Under the pieces are notes generated by a model. That model saw only the letters and a program-made list of their open reading frames with translations, was not told the origin of the DNA and searched no databases. Shown here one piece after another: positions 1-6,943 of a stretch of 9,764 bases of DNA. Both the position numbers and the translations under genes were made by a program. Every line of letters begins with the position of its first letter. Within the stretch, counting starts at the first letter, position 1. The stretch comes from Rikenellaceae bacterium (lineage in GTDB: Bacteria; Bacteroidota; Bacteroidia; Bacteroidales; UBA932). The DNA lies in the NCBI GenBank assembly GCA_900769145.1, contig CAAGFN010000089.1, forward strand, positions 1 to 9,764. The letters run 5' to 3'.

Positions 1-603
1 AAGTTCGTGATTGACGAGGTCTGGAAGATGTACGGGGAGAAATATGACAGTTTCGGAGGATGGTACCTCAGCACCGAGATCAGCCGCAGCACCATCGGGG
101 CCGTGGATGCCTTCCACGCAATGGGAAAGCAGTGCAAGGACGTGTCCGGAGGCCTTCCGGTATTCATTTCACCTTGGATTGACGGCAAGAAGGCAATTAT
201 GGGCACCAACCTCAAGGTCAAGGACGGAGTCAGCGTGGAGGAACACGAGAGGGAGTGGAACCAGATATTCGCCGGTATCCACGACGTGGTGGATGCCTGC
301 GCCTTCCAGGACGGTCATATTGACTACGACGAGCTGGATGCTTTCTTCAGCGTGAACAAGAAGCTCGCAGACCGTTACGGAATGCAGTGCTGGACCAATG
401 CGGAAACATTCGACAGGGATATGCCTATCAACTTCCTGCCTATCAAGTTCGACAAGCTCCGCATGAAGCTGGAGGCTGCGAAACGTTGCGGCTACGACAA
501 GGCCATCACATTCGAGTTCTCGCATTTCCTGAGTCCGCAGTCGGTTTATGCTGCAGCAGGAAATCTCTATAATAGATATAAGGAATATTTCAATATTGAC
601 TGA
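1..603 (+). CDS. DUF4434-type glycosidase-like protein, C-terminal part (5' truncated)
   Basis: The reading frame is open from base 1, so the gene starts outside the window and only its last 200 residues are seen. The visible part resembles the C-terminal half of DUF4434 proteins, which are predicted TIM-barrel, glycoside-hydrolase-like enzymes common in Bacteroidota sugar operons. Landmarks, numbered from the first visible codon, are a GGWYLSTEIS segment (about 19-28), an ISPW strand end (56-59), FQDG (102-105), WTNAE (131-135) and FEFSHFLSP near 171-179. Acidic and aromatic residues at strand ends are what a sugar-binding barrel would show, but no catalytic pair is established for this family. 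Any signal peptide would be in the missing part. The stop TGA overlaps the ATG of the sugar transporter by 1 nt, indicating co-translation and a shared role in carbohydrate use. The family assignment is from recalled sequence pattern; substrate is unknown. Confidence 0.72.
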   Translation, partial: KFVIDEVWKMYGEKYDSFGGWYLSTEISRSTIGAVDAFHAMGKQCKDVSGGLPVFISPWIDGKKAIMGTNLKVKDGVSVEEHEREWNQIFAGIHDVVDACAFQDGHIDYDELDAFFSVNKKLADRYGMQCWTNAETFDRDMPINFLPIKFDKLRMKLEAAKRCGYDKAITFEFSHFLSPQSVYAAAGNLYNRYKEYFNID

Positions 604-1982
604 TGAAAACCAAAGGAACAGCATACGTTGTCTTCATGGCCGTAGTGGCCGCCATAGGAGGCATATTGTTCGGATATGACACTGCCGTCATTTCAGGAAC
701 CACCGACATTGTAAGGAACCAGTTCTCCCTCAGCGCATCGGGCGAAGGGTGGTACGTAGGCTGCGCCTTGATCGGCTCCATTATCGGAGTCCTCTGTGCG
801 GGGTCTCTCAGCGACTACATAGGCCGCAAGATTACAATGCTCATATCAGCCGCATTCTTCAGCATAAGCGCCATAGGCTGCGCTGTCTGCGGAAGTTTCG
901 AGGCCCTCGTGGCATTCCGAATAATCGGAGGCATAGGCATCGGAATAGTTTCCATCGTTTCCCCTATATATATTTCAGAGGTATCCCCTGCCAGGATCAG
1001 GGGGACATTGGTATCGCTCTACCAGCTTGCAGTCACGGCCGGATTCCTGCTCGCCTATATGGCGAACTGGATCATTGACGCCGGAATTGATCCTGCTGCC
1101 GCATCTGACACCGGACTTTGGTCCAGGATGTTCAATGCCGAAGCCTGGAGAGGCATGCTCGGCAGCGAGACCCTGCCGGCCCTGCTGTTCTTCTTCATCA
1201 TCTTCTTCATTCCTGAAAGCCCTAAATGGCTGATAATCAAAGGCAAAACCAATCAAGCCACAGCCATTCTCTCCAGAATCCTGAACTCCGGGGAAGAAAT
1301 CAATGCTGAAGTCGAGGTTACGAAGGCCTCCCTCGGCGAGGACAAGGGAAAATGGTCAGACCTCCTCAAGCCCGGCATTCTCATTGCCGTGCTCGCAGGA
1401 TGCGCCATTGCCATTCTCGGGCAGTTCATGGGTGTCAATGCCGTTCTTTATTATGGCCCCAAGATATTTGCCGAAGCCGGTTTCGACAACCCTATGTTCT
1501 CCACCGTACTCGTGGGCCTCGTGAACTTCCTCACAACCATCCTGGCAGTCTTCATCATTGACAGGGTTGGACGCAAGCAGTTGATTTACTGGGGCGTAAG
1601 CGGAATGATAATCTGCCTCCTGGCCATAGGAACCTATTTCGCCACAGGAGGTGTCCTCGGCAACGGATTCATGCTCGCATTCTTTCTCGCCTACGTTTTC
1701 TGCTGCGCGATTTCCATTTCTGCAATAGTATTCGTACTTTTGTCTGAAATGTACCCGAACTCCATAAGAGGCAGGGCAATGTCACTCGCCGGATTTATGC
1801 TCTGGGTAGGAACCTATCTCGTAGGCCAGCTTACACCTGTGCTGCTCGAATGGAGCCAGGCGGGAACCTTCTTCATTTTCGCTGTAATGTGCATACCTTA
1901 CATGCTGATAATGTGGAAAATAATACCGGAAACCACAGGCAGGACCCTCGAGGAAATCGAGGAGTACTGGACAAAGAAATAA
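603..1982 (+). CDS. MFS sugar transporter, sugar porter (SP/XylE-like) family
   Basis: A 459-residue inner-membrane protein of normal family length with about 12 hydrophobic segments, predicted to import a monosaccharide, probably with H+. SP-family signatures are present: GSLSDYIGRK after TM2 (67-76), R106 in TM4, PESPKWL (204-210) at the end of the N-terminal half, DRVGRK (320-325) between TM8 and TM9, and a C-terminal PETTGRTLEEIE. The TM7 sugar motif reads GQFMGVNAVLYY (from 273). Relative to E. coli XylE, the first glutamine of its QQ pair is glycine (G273), while Q274, N279 and Q141 are kept. The TM10 tryptophan position before VLLSE is phenylalanine. The pocket therefore differs from XylE and the substrate cannot be named. 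The ATG overlaps the upstream stop (TGATG), and the ROK gene follows after 3 nt. Confidence 0.9.
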   Translation: MKTKGTAYVVFMAVVAAIGGILFGYDTAVISGTTDIVRNQFSLSASGEGWYVGCALIGSIIGVLCAGSLSDYIGRKITMLISAAFFSISAIGCAVCGSFEALVAFRIIGGIGIGIVSIVSPIYISEVSPARIRGTLVSLYQLAVTAGFLLAYMANWIIDAGIDPAAASDTGLWSRMFNAEAWRGMLGSETLPALLFFFIIFFIPESPKWLIIKGKTNQATAILSRILNSGEEINAEVEVTKASLGEDKGKWSDLLKPGILIAVLAGCAIAILGQFMGVNAVLYYGPKIFAEAGFDNPMFSTVLVGLVNFLTTILAVFIIDRVGRKQLIYWGVSGMIICLLAIGTYFATGGVLGNGFMLAFFLAYVFCCAISISAIVFVLLSEMYPNSIRGRAMSLAGFMLWVGTYLVGQLTPVLLEWSQAGTFFIFAVMCIPYMLIMWKIIPETTGRTLEEIEEYWTKK

Positions 1983-1985
1983 CTG

Positions 1986-3188
1986 ATGACAACTACATTC
2001 CTGAACAACACTGAAAGCAAGAATTCAGCTATCAAGCAGGCCATACTTGGCAAATTCATAAGCGAAGGTACAGAAAGCATCGCGGACATCAGCCGCGAAA
2101 TAGGAACGAGCATCCCGACCATCACGAAACTGGTCGGCGAACTCATTGACGACGGCCTGATAGAGGAAGTTGGCAAACTTGGCACGACCGGCGGCAGACG
2201 ACCGAGCATCTATGGGCTGAACCCTTCGGCCGGATTCATTGTCGGAGTAGAGATAAGATGGCACCATATCAGTATGGCCATCACCAATTTCAAGGGAGAA
2301 ATAGTTGATTTCCAAGAGGATATACCATATACACTCGAAAGCACCGAGGAATCTTTCAGGGCATTCTGCACATTCCTGAAGCAGATTGTCGACAAGACAG
2401 GGATTGACCGCACCAAAGTCCTCGCATACGGATTCAACCTCTCCGGGCGCGTGAACAATGAAACCGGATTCAGTCTCAGCTACTTCATCAGCGAGCACAG
2501 GCCGATATCCCTGGTCTTCAAGGAGGAACTCGGCACCTGCGTGTTCGTGGAGAATGACTCGAGAGCAATGACATACGGCGAATATATCTGCGGAATTGCC
2601 GACGAGGAGAAGAACATGCTCTTCCTCAATGTCACCTGGGGGCTCGGAATGGGAATGATAATTGACGGGAAACTGTCCTACGGAAAGTCCGGATTCTCCG
2701 GAGAAATCGGGCATTTCCCGATGCTTGACAACGAGCAGATATGCCAATGCGGAAAGACCGGCTGCCTGGAAACAGGAGCCTCAGGCTCTGCCGCCCACAG
2801 GCTCGTGATGGAAAAACTCGCGGAAGGCAGGGCATCAATCCTGTCTGACACCCTCAAGAAGAACGGCTGCATCACCCTGGATGACATCATCCTGGCCCTC
2901 AACGAGGAAGACGTGCTGGCCATAGAGGTAATCGAGGAAATCGGCAGGACCCTGGGAAGAGCAATTGCAGGCCTCATCAACCTGTTCAATCCGGAACTCG
3001 TCGTAATCGGAGGCAAGGTCTCTGCTGCGAAGGATTACCTCATGCTCCCGATAAAGAGCGCCGTGCAGAAACACTCCCTCAATATGATAAACAGGGACAC
3101 CACCATCAAGTTATCGAAACTCGGGAAGAAATGCGGTCCTATCGGCGCCTGCATGCTCTCGCGCAGCAAGATGCTGGGGTTACTCTAA
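1986..3188 (+). CDS. ROK-family transcriptional regulator (NagC/XylR type)
   Basis: A 400-residue protein with an N-terminal winged helix-turn-helix (about 12-76; the recognition region contains TSIPTITKLVGELIDDGLI) and a C-terminal ROK sugar-binding domain (about 82-395). The ROK zinc site is intact: H243 followed by C253, C255 and C260 in CQCGKTGCLE. Residues that contact sugar in ROK kinases are kept: N190-D191, E240, H243 and E262. The usual N-terminal phosphate-binding DxGxT motif is replaced by VGVEIRWHHIS, so kinase activity is not expected. This is the normal state for ROK repressors that bind sugar without phosphorylating it. It most likely represses its own operon and releases DNA when the imported sugar or its phosphate binds. 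The operator would be upstream of the window. ATG lies 3 nt after the transporter stop. Confidence 0.93.
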   Translation: MTTTFLNNTESKNSAIKQAILGKFISEGTESIADISREIGTSIPTITKLVGELIDDGLIEEVGKLGTTGGRRPSIYGLNPSAGFIVGVEIRWHHISMAITNFKGEIVDFQEDIPYTLESTEESFRAFCTFLKQIVDKTGIDRTKVLAYGFNLSGRVNNETGFSLSYFISEHRPISLVFKEELGTCVFVENDSRAMTYGEYICGIADEEKNMLFLNVTWGLGMGMIIDGKLSYGKSGFSGEIGHFPMLDNEQICQCGKTGCLETGASGSAAHRLVMEKLAEGRASILSDTLKKNGCITLDDIILALNEEDVLAIEVIEEIGRTLGRAIAGLINLFNPELVVIGGKVSAAKDYLMLPIKSAVQKHSLNMINRDTTIKLSKLGKKCGPIGACMLSRSKMLGLL

Positions 3189-3195
3189 TACGGCA

Positions 3196-4566
3196 ATGAA
3201 AAAACGTATATCATCCATTGACATACTGCGCGGAATCGCCATCATCGGAATGATTTTCTGCGCCAATATCGGATTCAACTCAGGCTTGCCGGCCTGGATG
3301 TTCCACGCCCAGACTCCCCCGCCGACATACACATTCGACCCGTCGGCAGCAGGCCTCACCTGGGTGGATTTGGTATTCCCCTTCTTCCTCTTCTCAATGG
3401 GAGCCGCCTTCCCGTTCGCAATGAGCAAGAAGTTCGAGAACGGTGCGACGCTGGCATCCACAGCCTTGCAACTCGTAAAGCGATGGGCCACCCTCACCCT
3501 GTTCGCCCTCGTGATAGGAAACACGAGCTACACTATCTGGAGCAGTTCCAGACCGGGCTGGCAGGCCAATATTTTTCTTATTGCTACCTGGGTGGCAATG
3601 TTCCTCTCCCTCGTGAGGACTGATAAAAAATGGATTAACATTTCCGGGGTCGCATTGATTTGCATCCTCGCCGCCGTACTGTACTTCTGGTTCGGAATCA
3701 CCCCGGACAAGGGCACGAGCGACATCATAATGATGATACTCGCCAATGTAGCCCTTTGGGGCGGACTCATCTGGATACTGACACGCAACAGCCTGAGGCT
3801 CAGGTGGCTTGTAATACTCTTCATAGCCGCCGTCAAGGCTGCCTTCTCCTATATCCCGGAGCTGGCGGCATTGGAGCCGGCCTGCCTGGCCTGGCTCTTC
3901 AATCCTGAATGGCTCCAGTACCTGCTCATAGCCCTGCCCGGGTCAATAGCGGGAGACCTCATACTCAATCACAGCAGGAGCGGAAAATCATTGGCCGGAG
4001 AATCCCGGGTCGGGAACAGGAACATATTGACCTCAGCATTCATTGCCATATTGGCAGTACTGGTCCAGTTGTGGGGGCTTTATCTGCGGATTGTCCTCAT
4101 TGACTTCATTGCCACCGCCTTGTTTGCACTGTCATTCTTCAACCTCGTGCGTCGGGACAGCGGAGTATACAAGACCCTTGGCTTGACGGGGTTCATCCTG
4201 CTTCTCGCCGGCATCGCCTTCGACCCGGTTGACGGCGGAATCACCAAGGACTACTGCAACCTCTCCTACCTGTTCACCACCGGCGGAATGGCAATGCTGG
4301 TCACGGCCGTGCTAGTTCTCCTGGAGTTCAGGTTCAATCTCCGGAGCGGGTTCATCTCCTCCATTGGCCAGAATCCGATGGTGGCCTATACGGTCACAAG
4401 CTATGTCATCGGCCCGGTTCTCAATCTGGCCGGTGTATTGCCACTGCTCTACTCCCTGTCTGACGGCAACCAGTTCTGGGGCATTGTCCAGGGCATAATA
4501 CTGACATCGATGATGATGGGAGCGACCTGGCTCTGCACAAAGTTGAAACTATATTGGAAAAGTTGA
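3196..4566 (+). CDS. DUF5009 / HGSNAT-like multipass membrane acyltransferase
   Basis: A 456-residue polytopic membrane protein, full length for the family, with roughly 10-12 hydrophobic segments. It opens with KKRISSIDILRGIAIIGMI, the SxDxLRG start typical of this superfamily (related to COG4299 and the heparan-alpha-glucosaminide N-acetyltransferase family). The segment GLTWVDLVFPFFLFSMG (53-69) is the strongest hallmark. H37, just before an extracytoplasmic PPP-containing loop, aligns with the catalytic histidine of human HGSNAT, which passes acetyl from cytosolic acetyl-CoA to a glucosamine on the far side of the membrane. By analogy the bacterial protein may acetylate a periplasmic sugar, but bacterial members are mostly uncharacterised. 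ATG starts 7 nt after the ROK stop. The stop lies 20 nt before the start chosen for the esterase. The family call is firm; acceptor and reaction are inferred. Confidence 0.85.
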   Translation: MKKRISSIDILRGIAIIGMIFCANIGFNSGLPAWMFHAQTPPPTYTFDPSAAGLTWVDLVFPFFLFSMGAAFPFAMSKKFENGATLASTALQLVKRWATLTLFALVIGNTSYTIWSSSRPGWQANIFLIATWVAMFLSLVRTDKKWINISGVALICILAAVLYFWFGITPDKGTSDIIMMILANVALWGGLIWILTRNSLRLRWLVILFIAAVKAAFSYIPELAALEPACLAWLFNPEWLQYLLIALPGSIAGDLILNHSRSGKSLAGESRVGNRNILTSAFIAILAVLVQLWGLYLRIVLIDFIATALFALSFFNLVRRDSGVYKTLGLTGFILLLAGIAFDPVDGGITKDYCNLSYLFTTGGMAMLVTAVLVLLEFRFNLRSGFISSIGQNPMVAYTVTSYVIGPVLNLAGVLPLLYSLSDGNQFWGIVQGIILTSMMMGATWLCTKLKLYWKS

Positions 4567-4586
4567 AGTTGAAAATCATAGAGAAC

Positions 4587-5690
4587 ATGAAAAAATTTAT
4601 CATCATCACAGCCGCGGCCCTCATCTGCGGCAATGCATTCGCAGCATCACCGAAGAAAGTATTTGAAACACCTGCTTCGGACAGCAGGATTGAATATACC
4701 GGCAGGACACTAGTGGAGGGCGGCAATGTCTCCTTCGACTGGTCCGGAGTCTATGCACGAATCCGTTTCACAGGCCCTTCGTTGGCTGTAAAGCTCTCTG
4801 ACACAAGGAATTCCTGGTTCAATGTCTGGGTGGACAGGGAGATGGACGCTACAATGGACAAGAAGTTCCTGGTGGCCGCAAAGGATACCGTAATCACCCT
4901 CGCAGATGGACTGGGCAAGGGTGAGCACACCGTCATTCTGCAGAAAAGGACAGAGGGCGAACAGGGTCTGGTGACCCTCCACAATTTCATTTCATACGGT
5001 GAGATTCTGGCAGCTGAAGGCCGCAAGGAAAGGCATATTGAATTCATAGGTGACTCATACACTTGCGGTTACGGAACCGAGAGCGATTCCAGGGACGACC
5101 CTTTCCAGGCCGAAACCGAGAACTGTGCCCTGACCTACGCCGCCATCACCGCCAGGTATTTCAATGCCGACTACAACCTCGTGAGCCACTCCGGAATGGG
5201 CATTGTCCGCAACTACAATGATGCCAACCCCGGCTACAATATGCCGGACCGCTACAGCCAGACCTTCGACATGGACAAAAATGCAATGTGGGACGCATCC
5301 AAGGCCGCCTATACCCCGGACGTAGTAGTCATCTACTTGTGTACCAATGACTTCTCTGTCGGGAAGCAGCCCCACGAGACCGCATTCGCAAAAAGGTATG
5401 CCGAACTGCTCGGCAAAGTCAGGGCCAACTATGGGAATAATGTCCCGATAGTCTGCATGGCCTCGAACGTCACCCCTTACAGTTTCGACTACATCAGGCT
5501 GGCCTGCATGTCCAGCGGCATTGAAAATCTTACTTATATGTGCGTCACCCGCAATGTCCACAGCGAGACCGGAGACCTCGGGGCCAGCTGGCACCCGAAC
5601 TACAAGGGCCAGAAGAAGGTTGCCAGCTGCCTGATCCCTTATATATCAACGGTTTGCGGCTGGGAGATGGAGGAAAAACCATATAGATAA
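4587..5690 (+). CDS. Exported carbohydrate esterase, CE2-like (jelly roll plus SGNH/GDSL domain)
   Basis: The ATG at 4587 gives a 367-residue protein with a clean Sec signal peptide (KK, a hydrophobic core, then AFA about residues 17-19). The longer frame from TTG 4554 would put a charged segment in front of it and overlap the upstream gene. Residues about 30-140 are beta-rich with no catalytic motif, fitting the N-terminal jelly roll of CE2 enzymes. An SGNH hydrolase domain follows: FIGDSYTCGYG with nucleophile S157, YLCTND with N254, and WHPNYKGQ with H336. CE2 enzymes remove O-acetyl groups from xylan, mannan or other sugars. The residue two before the catalytic His is S334 rather than Asp, suggesting a Ser-His dyad as described for some CE2 members. 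Likely periplasmic or outer-surface. It is the last gene of the sugar operon; 105 nt separate it from rpsF. Confidence 0.87.
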   Translation: MKKFIIITAAALICGNAFAASPKKVFETPASDSRIEYTGRTLVEGGNVSFDWSGVYARIRFTGPSLAVKLSDTRNSWFNVWVDREMDATMDKKFLVAAKDTVITLADGLGKGEHTVILQKRTEGEQGLVTLHNFISYGEILAAEGRKERHIEFIGDSYTCGYGTESDSRDDPFQAETENCALTYAAITARYFNADYNLVSHSGMGIVRNYNDANPGYNMPDRYSQTFDMDKNAMWDASKAAYTPDVVVIYLCTNDFSVGKQPHETAFAKRYAELLGKVRANYGNNVPIVCMASNVTPYSFDYIRLACMSSGIENLTYMCVTRNVHSETGDLGASWHPNYKGQKKVASCLIPYISTVCGWEMEEKPYR

Positions 5691-5700
5691 AGGTGAAAAG

Positions 5701-5732
5701 TTTGGTCAATTCGAAAATTATCACTAAATTTG
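5701..5732 (+). promoter_or_regulatory. Bacteroidota-type promoter of the rpsF operon
   Basis: TTTG at 5701-5704 and TAAATTTG at 5725-5732 match the Bacteroidota -33 (TTTG) and -7 (TAnnTTTG) elements exactly, with 20 nt between them, inside the usual 19-21 range. Transcription should begin near 5738-5741, giving a leader of about 55-58 nt. The -33 box begins 10 nt after the esterase stop, so the ribosomal operon has its own promoter immediately behind the sugar operon. Confidence 0.85.
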
Positions 5733-5743
5733 CAGTCCTTTTT

Positions 5744-5758
5744 GCGGGGCATTCCCGC
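5744..5758 (+). promoter_or_regulatory. GC-rich hairpin in the rpsF 5' leader, possible S6:S18 autoregulatory site
   Basis: GCGGG (5744-5748) pairs with CCCGC (5754-5758) around a 5-nt loop, only a few nucleotides after the predicted transcription start. The following leader (5761-5795) is very A/T rich and has no Shine-Dalgarno sequence before the rpsF ATG. No U-run follows, so it is not a usual intrinsic terminator. In many bacteria the S6:S18 complex binds a CCG-containing hairpin in the rpsF leader to repress its own synthesis. This hairpin is in the right place and contains CCG, but here the CCG lies in the paired arm, so the match is only suggestive. It might simply stabilise the mRNA 5' end. 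Confidence 0.35.
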
Positions 5759-5795
5759 TTAAAGCATTGATTTATTAACATTTAGTATAATTTTT

Positions 5796-6161
5796 ATGAA
5801 ACAGTACGAGACCGTTTTCATTGCAACTCCCGTTTTGTCTGAGGCCCAGATGAAGGAAGCGGTTGCCAAGTACGTTGACTACATCACCAAGAAGGGTGGT
5901 GAAGTTGTGTACGAAGAGGATTGGGGACTCAGGCAGCTTGCCTACCCTATCCAGCACAAGACATCAGGATTCTATCACCTGATCGAGTTCAAGGCTGAGC
6001 CATCACTCATCGCCTCACTCGAGACACAGTATCACCGTGACGAGAGGATCATCAGATACCTCACAGTCGCTCTCGACAAGGATGCAGCAGCATACGCCGA
6101 GAAGAGAAGGGCTAACAAGCAGGCAAAGGCAGCCGCCCAGGCAGCCGAGGCTCAGAAATAA
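5796..6161 (+). CDS. rpsF: 30S ribosomal protein bS6
   Basis: A 121-residue S6 protein. It begins KQYETVFIATPVLSE, and contains the conserved EDWGLRQLAYPIQHKTSGFYHLIEF core (about 41-66) and the HRDERIIRYLTVALD strand. The C-terminal tail, after about residue 100, is Ala/Lys-rich (AEKRRANKQAKAAAQAAEAQ) and looks disordered, as is common in S6. S6 pairs with S18 on the 30S platform. The ATG is preceded by an A/T-rich stretch without a Shine-Dalgarno sequence, the norm for Bacteroidota. The gene leads a three-gene ribosomal operon; there is no ssb between rpsF and rpsR, unlike Firmicutes or Proteobacteria arrangements. Confidence 0.98.
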   Translation: MKQYETVFIATPVLSEAQMKEAVAKYVDYITKKGGEVVYEEDWGLRQLAYPIQHKTSGFYHLIEFKAEPSLIASLETQYHRDERIIRYLTVALDKDAAAYAEKRRANKQAKAAAQAAEAQK

Positions 6162-6163
6162 TC

Positions 6164-6170
6164 AAGGAGG
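6164..6170 (+). promoter_or_regulatory. Strong Shine-Dalgarno sequence of rpsR
   Basis: AAGGAGG ends 8 nt before the rpsR ATG at 6179 and matches seven consecutive bases of the canonical 16S anti-SD. Such good SD sequences are unusual in Bacteroidota, whose ribosomes generally ignore SD sequences because the anti-SD is hidden by bS21, bS18 and bS6. The neighbour rpsF has none and rplI has only AGGAG. Confidence 0.8.
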
Positions 6171-6178
6171 AACAGACT

Positions 6179-6460
6179 ATGGCACAGACAAACAACGCAC
6201 AGAACAGCGAAATCCGCTACCTGAACCCTCCTACAGTAGAGGTAAGAAAGAAGAAATACTGCCGTTTCAAGAGGGCAGGCATCAAGTATGTTGATTACAA
6301 GGATCCTGAGTTCCTCAAGAAGTTCCTCAACGAGCAGGGCAAGATTCTCCCTCGCCGTATTACCGGAACCTCTCTGAAGTTCCAGAGAAAGGTGGCCCAG
6401 GCAGTCAAGAGGGCTCGTTCCCTCGCACTTCTCCCATACGTTACAGACCTTCTTAAATAA
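6179..6460 (+). CDS. rpsR: 30S ribosomal protein bS18
   Basis: A 93-residue S18 protein of near-standard length. After a short polar N-terminal extension come KKKYCRFKRAGIKYVDYKD (from about residue 24, with a lone C28), the KILPRRITGTSLKFQRK block and the basic C-terminal helix AVKRARSLALLPYVTDLL, all diagnostic. S18 binds S6 and the 16S rRNA platform near the mRNA exit and the anti-SD helix. The gene starts 17 nt after rpsF and is preceded by a strong SD sequence. In Bacteroidia, S18 helps sequester the anti-SD, so this SD could give feedback control (see findings). Confidence 0.98.
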   Translation: MAQTNNAQNSEIRYLNPPTVEVRKKKYCRFKRAGIKYVDYKDPEFLKKFLNEQGKILPRRITGTSLKFQRKVAQAVKRARSLALLPYVTDLLK

Positions 6461-6462
6461 TT

Positions 6463-6467
6463 AGGAG
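6463..6467 (+). promoter_or_regulatory. Weak Shine-Dalgarno sequence of rplI
   Basis: AGGAG ends 8 nt before the rplI ATG at 6476, a five-base match to the anti-SD at ideal spacing. It is shorter than the rpsR site, and whether it is used in this phylum is uncertain. Confidence 0.45.
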
Positions 6468-6475
6468 ACAGCTAT

Positions 6476-6922
6476 ATGGAAATCATTTTGAAGAAAGAAG
6501 TGGCCAATCTCGGCCACGCAGATGATGTCGTAAAGGTAAAGGCCGGTTACGCTCTTAATTATCTCATCCCTCAGGGTTTCGCAATTCTCGCTACCGAGTC
6601 TGCAAAGAAGCAGCACGCCGAGACTCTCCGCCAGAGGGCACACAAGGAGGCCAAGTTCGTTGCAGACGCAGAGGCTCTCGCAGCAAAGATCAGCGAGGTA
6701 CTTGTAAAAGTATCCGCCAAGGTCAGCGAGAACGGCAAGATTTATGGCTCCGTTACTACAGCCCAGCTTTCAGAGGCTCTCGCAGCAGCTGGAATCGAGG
6801 TTGACAAGAAGGACATCACCATCACCTCTCCTGAGGTCAAGGAGCTTGGACAGTACGACGCAGAAGTCAAGTGCTACAAGAGCATCAAGGGTGCCTTCAA
6901 ATTCGAAGTTGTGGCTGAATAA
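6476..6922 (+). CDS. rplI: 50S ribosomal protein bL9
   Basis: A full-length 148-residue L9. The N-terminal globular domain opens with MEIILKKEVANLGHADDVV and contains KAGYALNYLIPQGFAILAT (about 22-40). A long connecting helix rich in Ala, Lys and Glu spans about 41-75. The C-terminal domain contains SENGKIYGSVTTAQLSEAL (about 84-102) and a conserved end (KCYKSIKGAFKFEVVAE). L9 bridges the 50S L1-stalk region and affects reading-frame maintenance. It starts 15 nt after rpsR and is the last gene of the operon, followed by a strong terminator. Confidence 0.98.
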   Translation: MEIILKKEVANLGHADDVVKVKAGYALNYLIPQGFAILATESAKKQHAETLRQRAHKEAKFVADAEALAAKISEVLVKVSAKVSENGKIYGSVTTAQLSEALAAAGIEVDKKDITITSPEVKELGQYDAEVKCYKSIKGAFKFEVVAE

Positions 6923-6943
6923 TATCAGCTTATCCGATAAGAC

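Noticed and set aside
2025..2747. Long open frame of 240 codons on the minus strand
   Set aside because: It lies wholly inside the ROK gene, which has clear domains and motifs; the antisense frame shows no recognisable family and results from codon bias.
4554..4586. Upstream TTG start extending the esterase by 11 residues
   Set aside because: It would put a charged segment in front of a well-formed signal peptide and overlap the preceding gene; ATG 4587 is preferred.
5055..5594. Open frame of 179 codons on the minus strand
   Set aside because: Antisense to the SGNH domain of the esterase; no domain features, and the + frame has catalytic motifs.
5744..5758. Hairpin read as a terminator of the sugar operon
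   Set aside because: The stem is only 5 bp, no U-run follows, and it lies downstream of a perfect promoter for rpsF.
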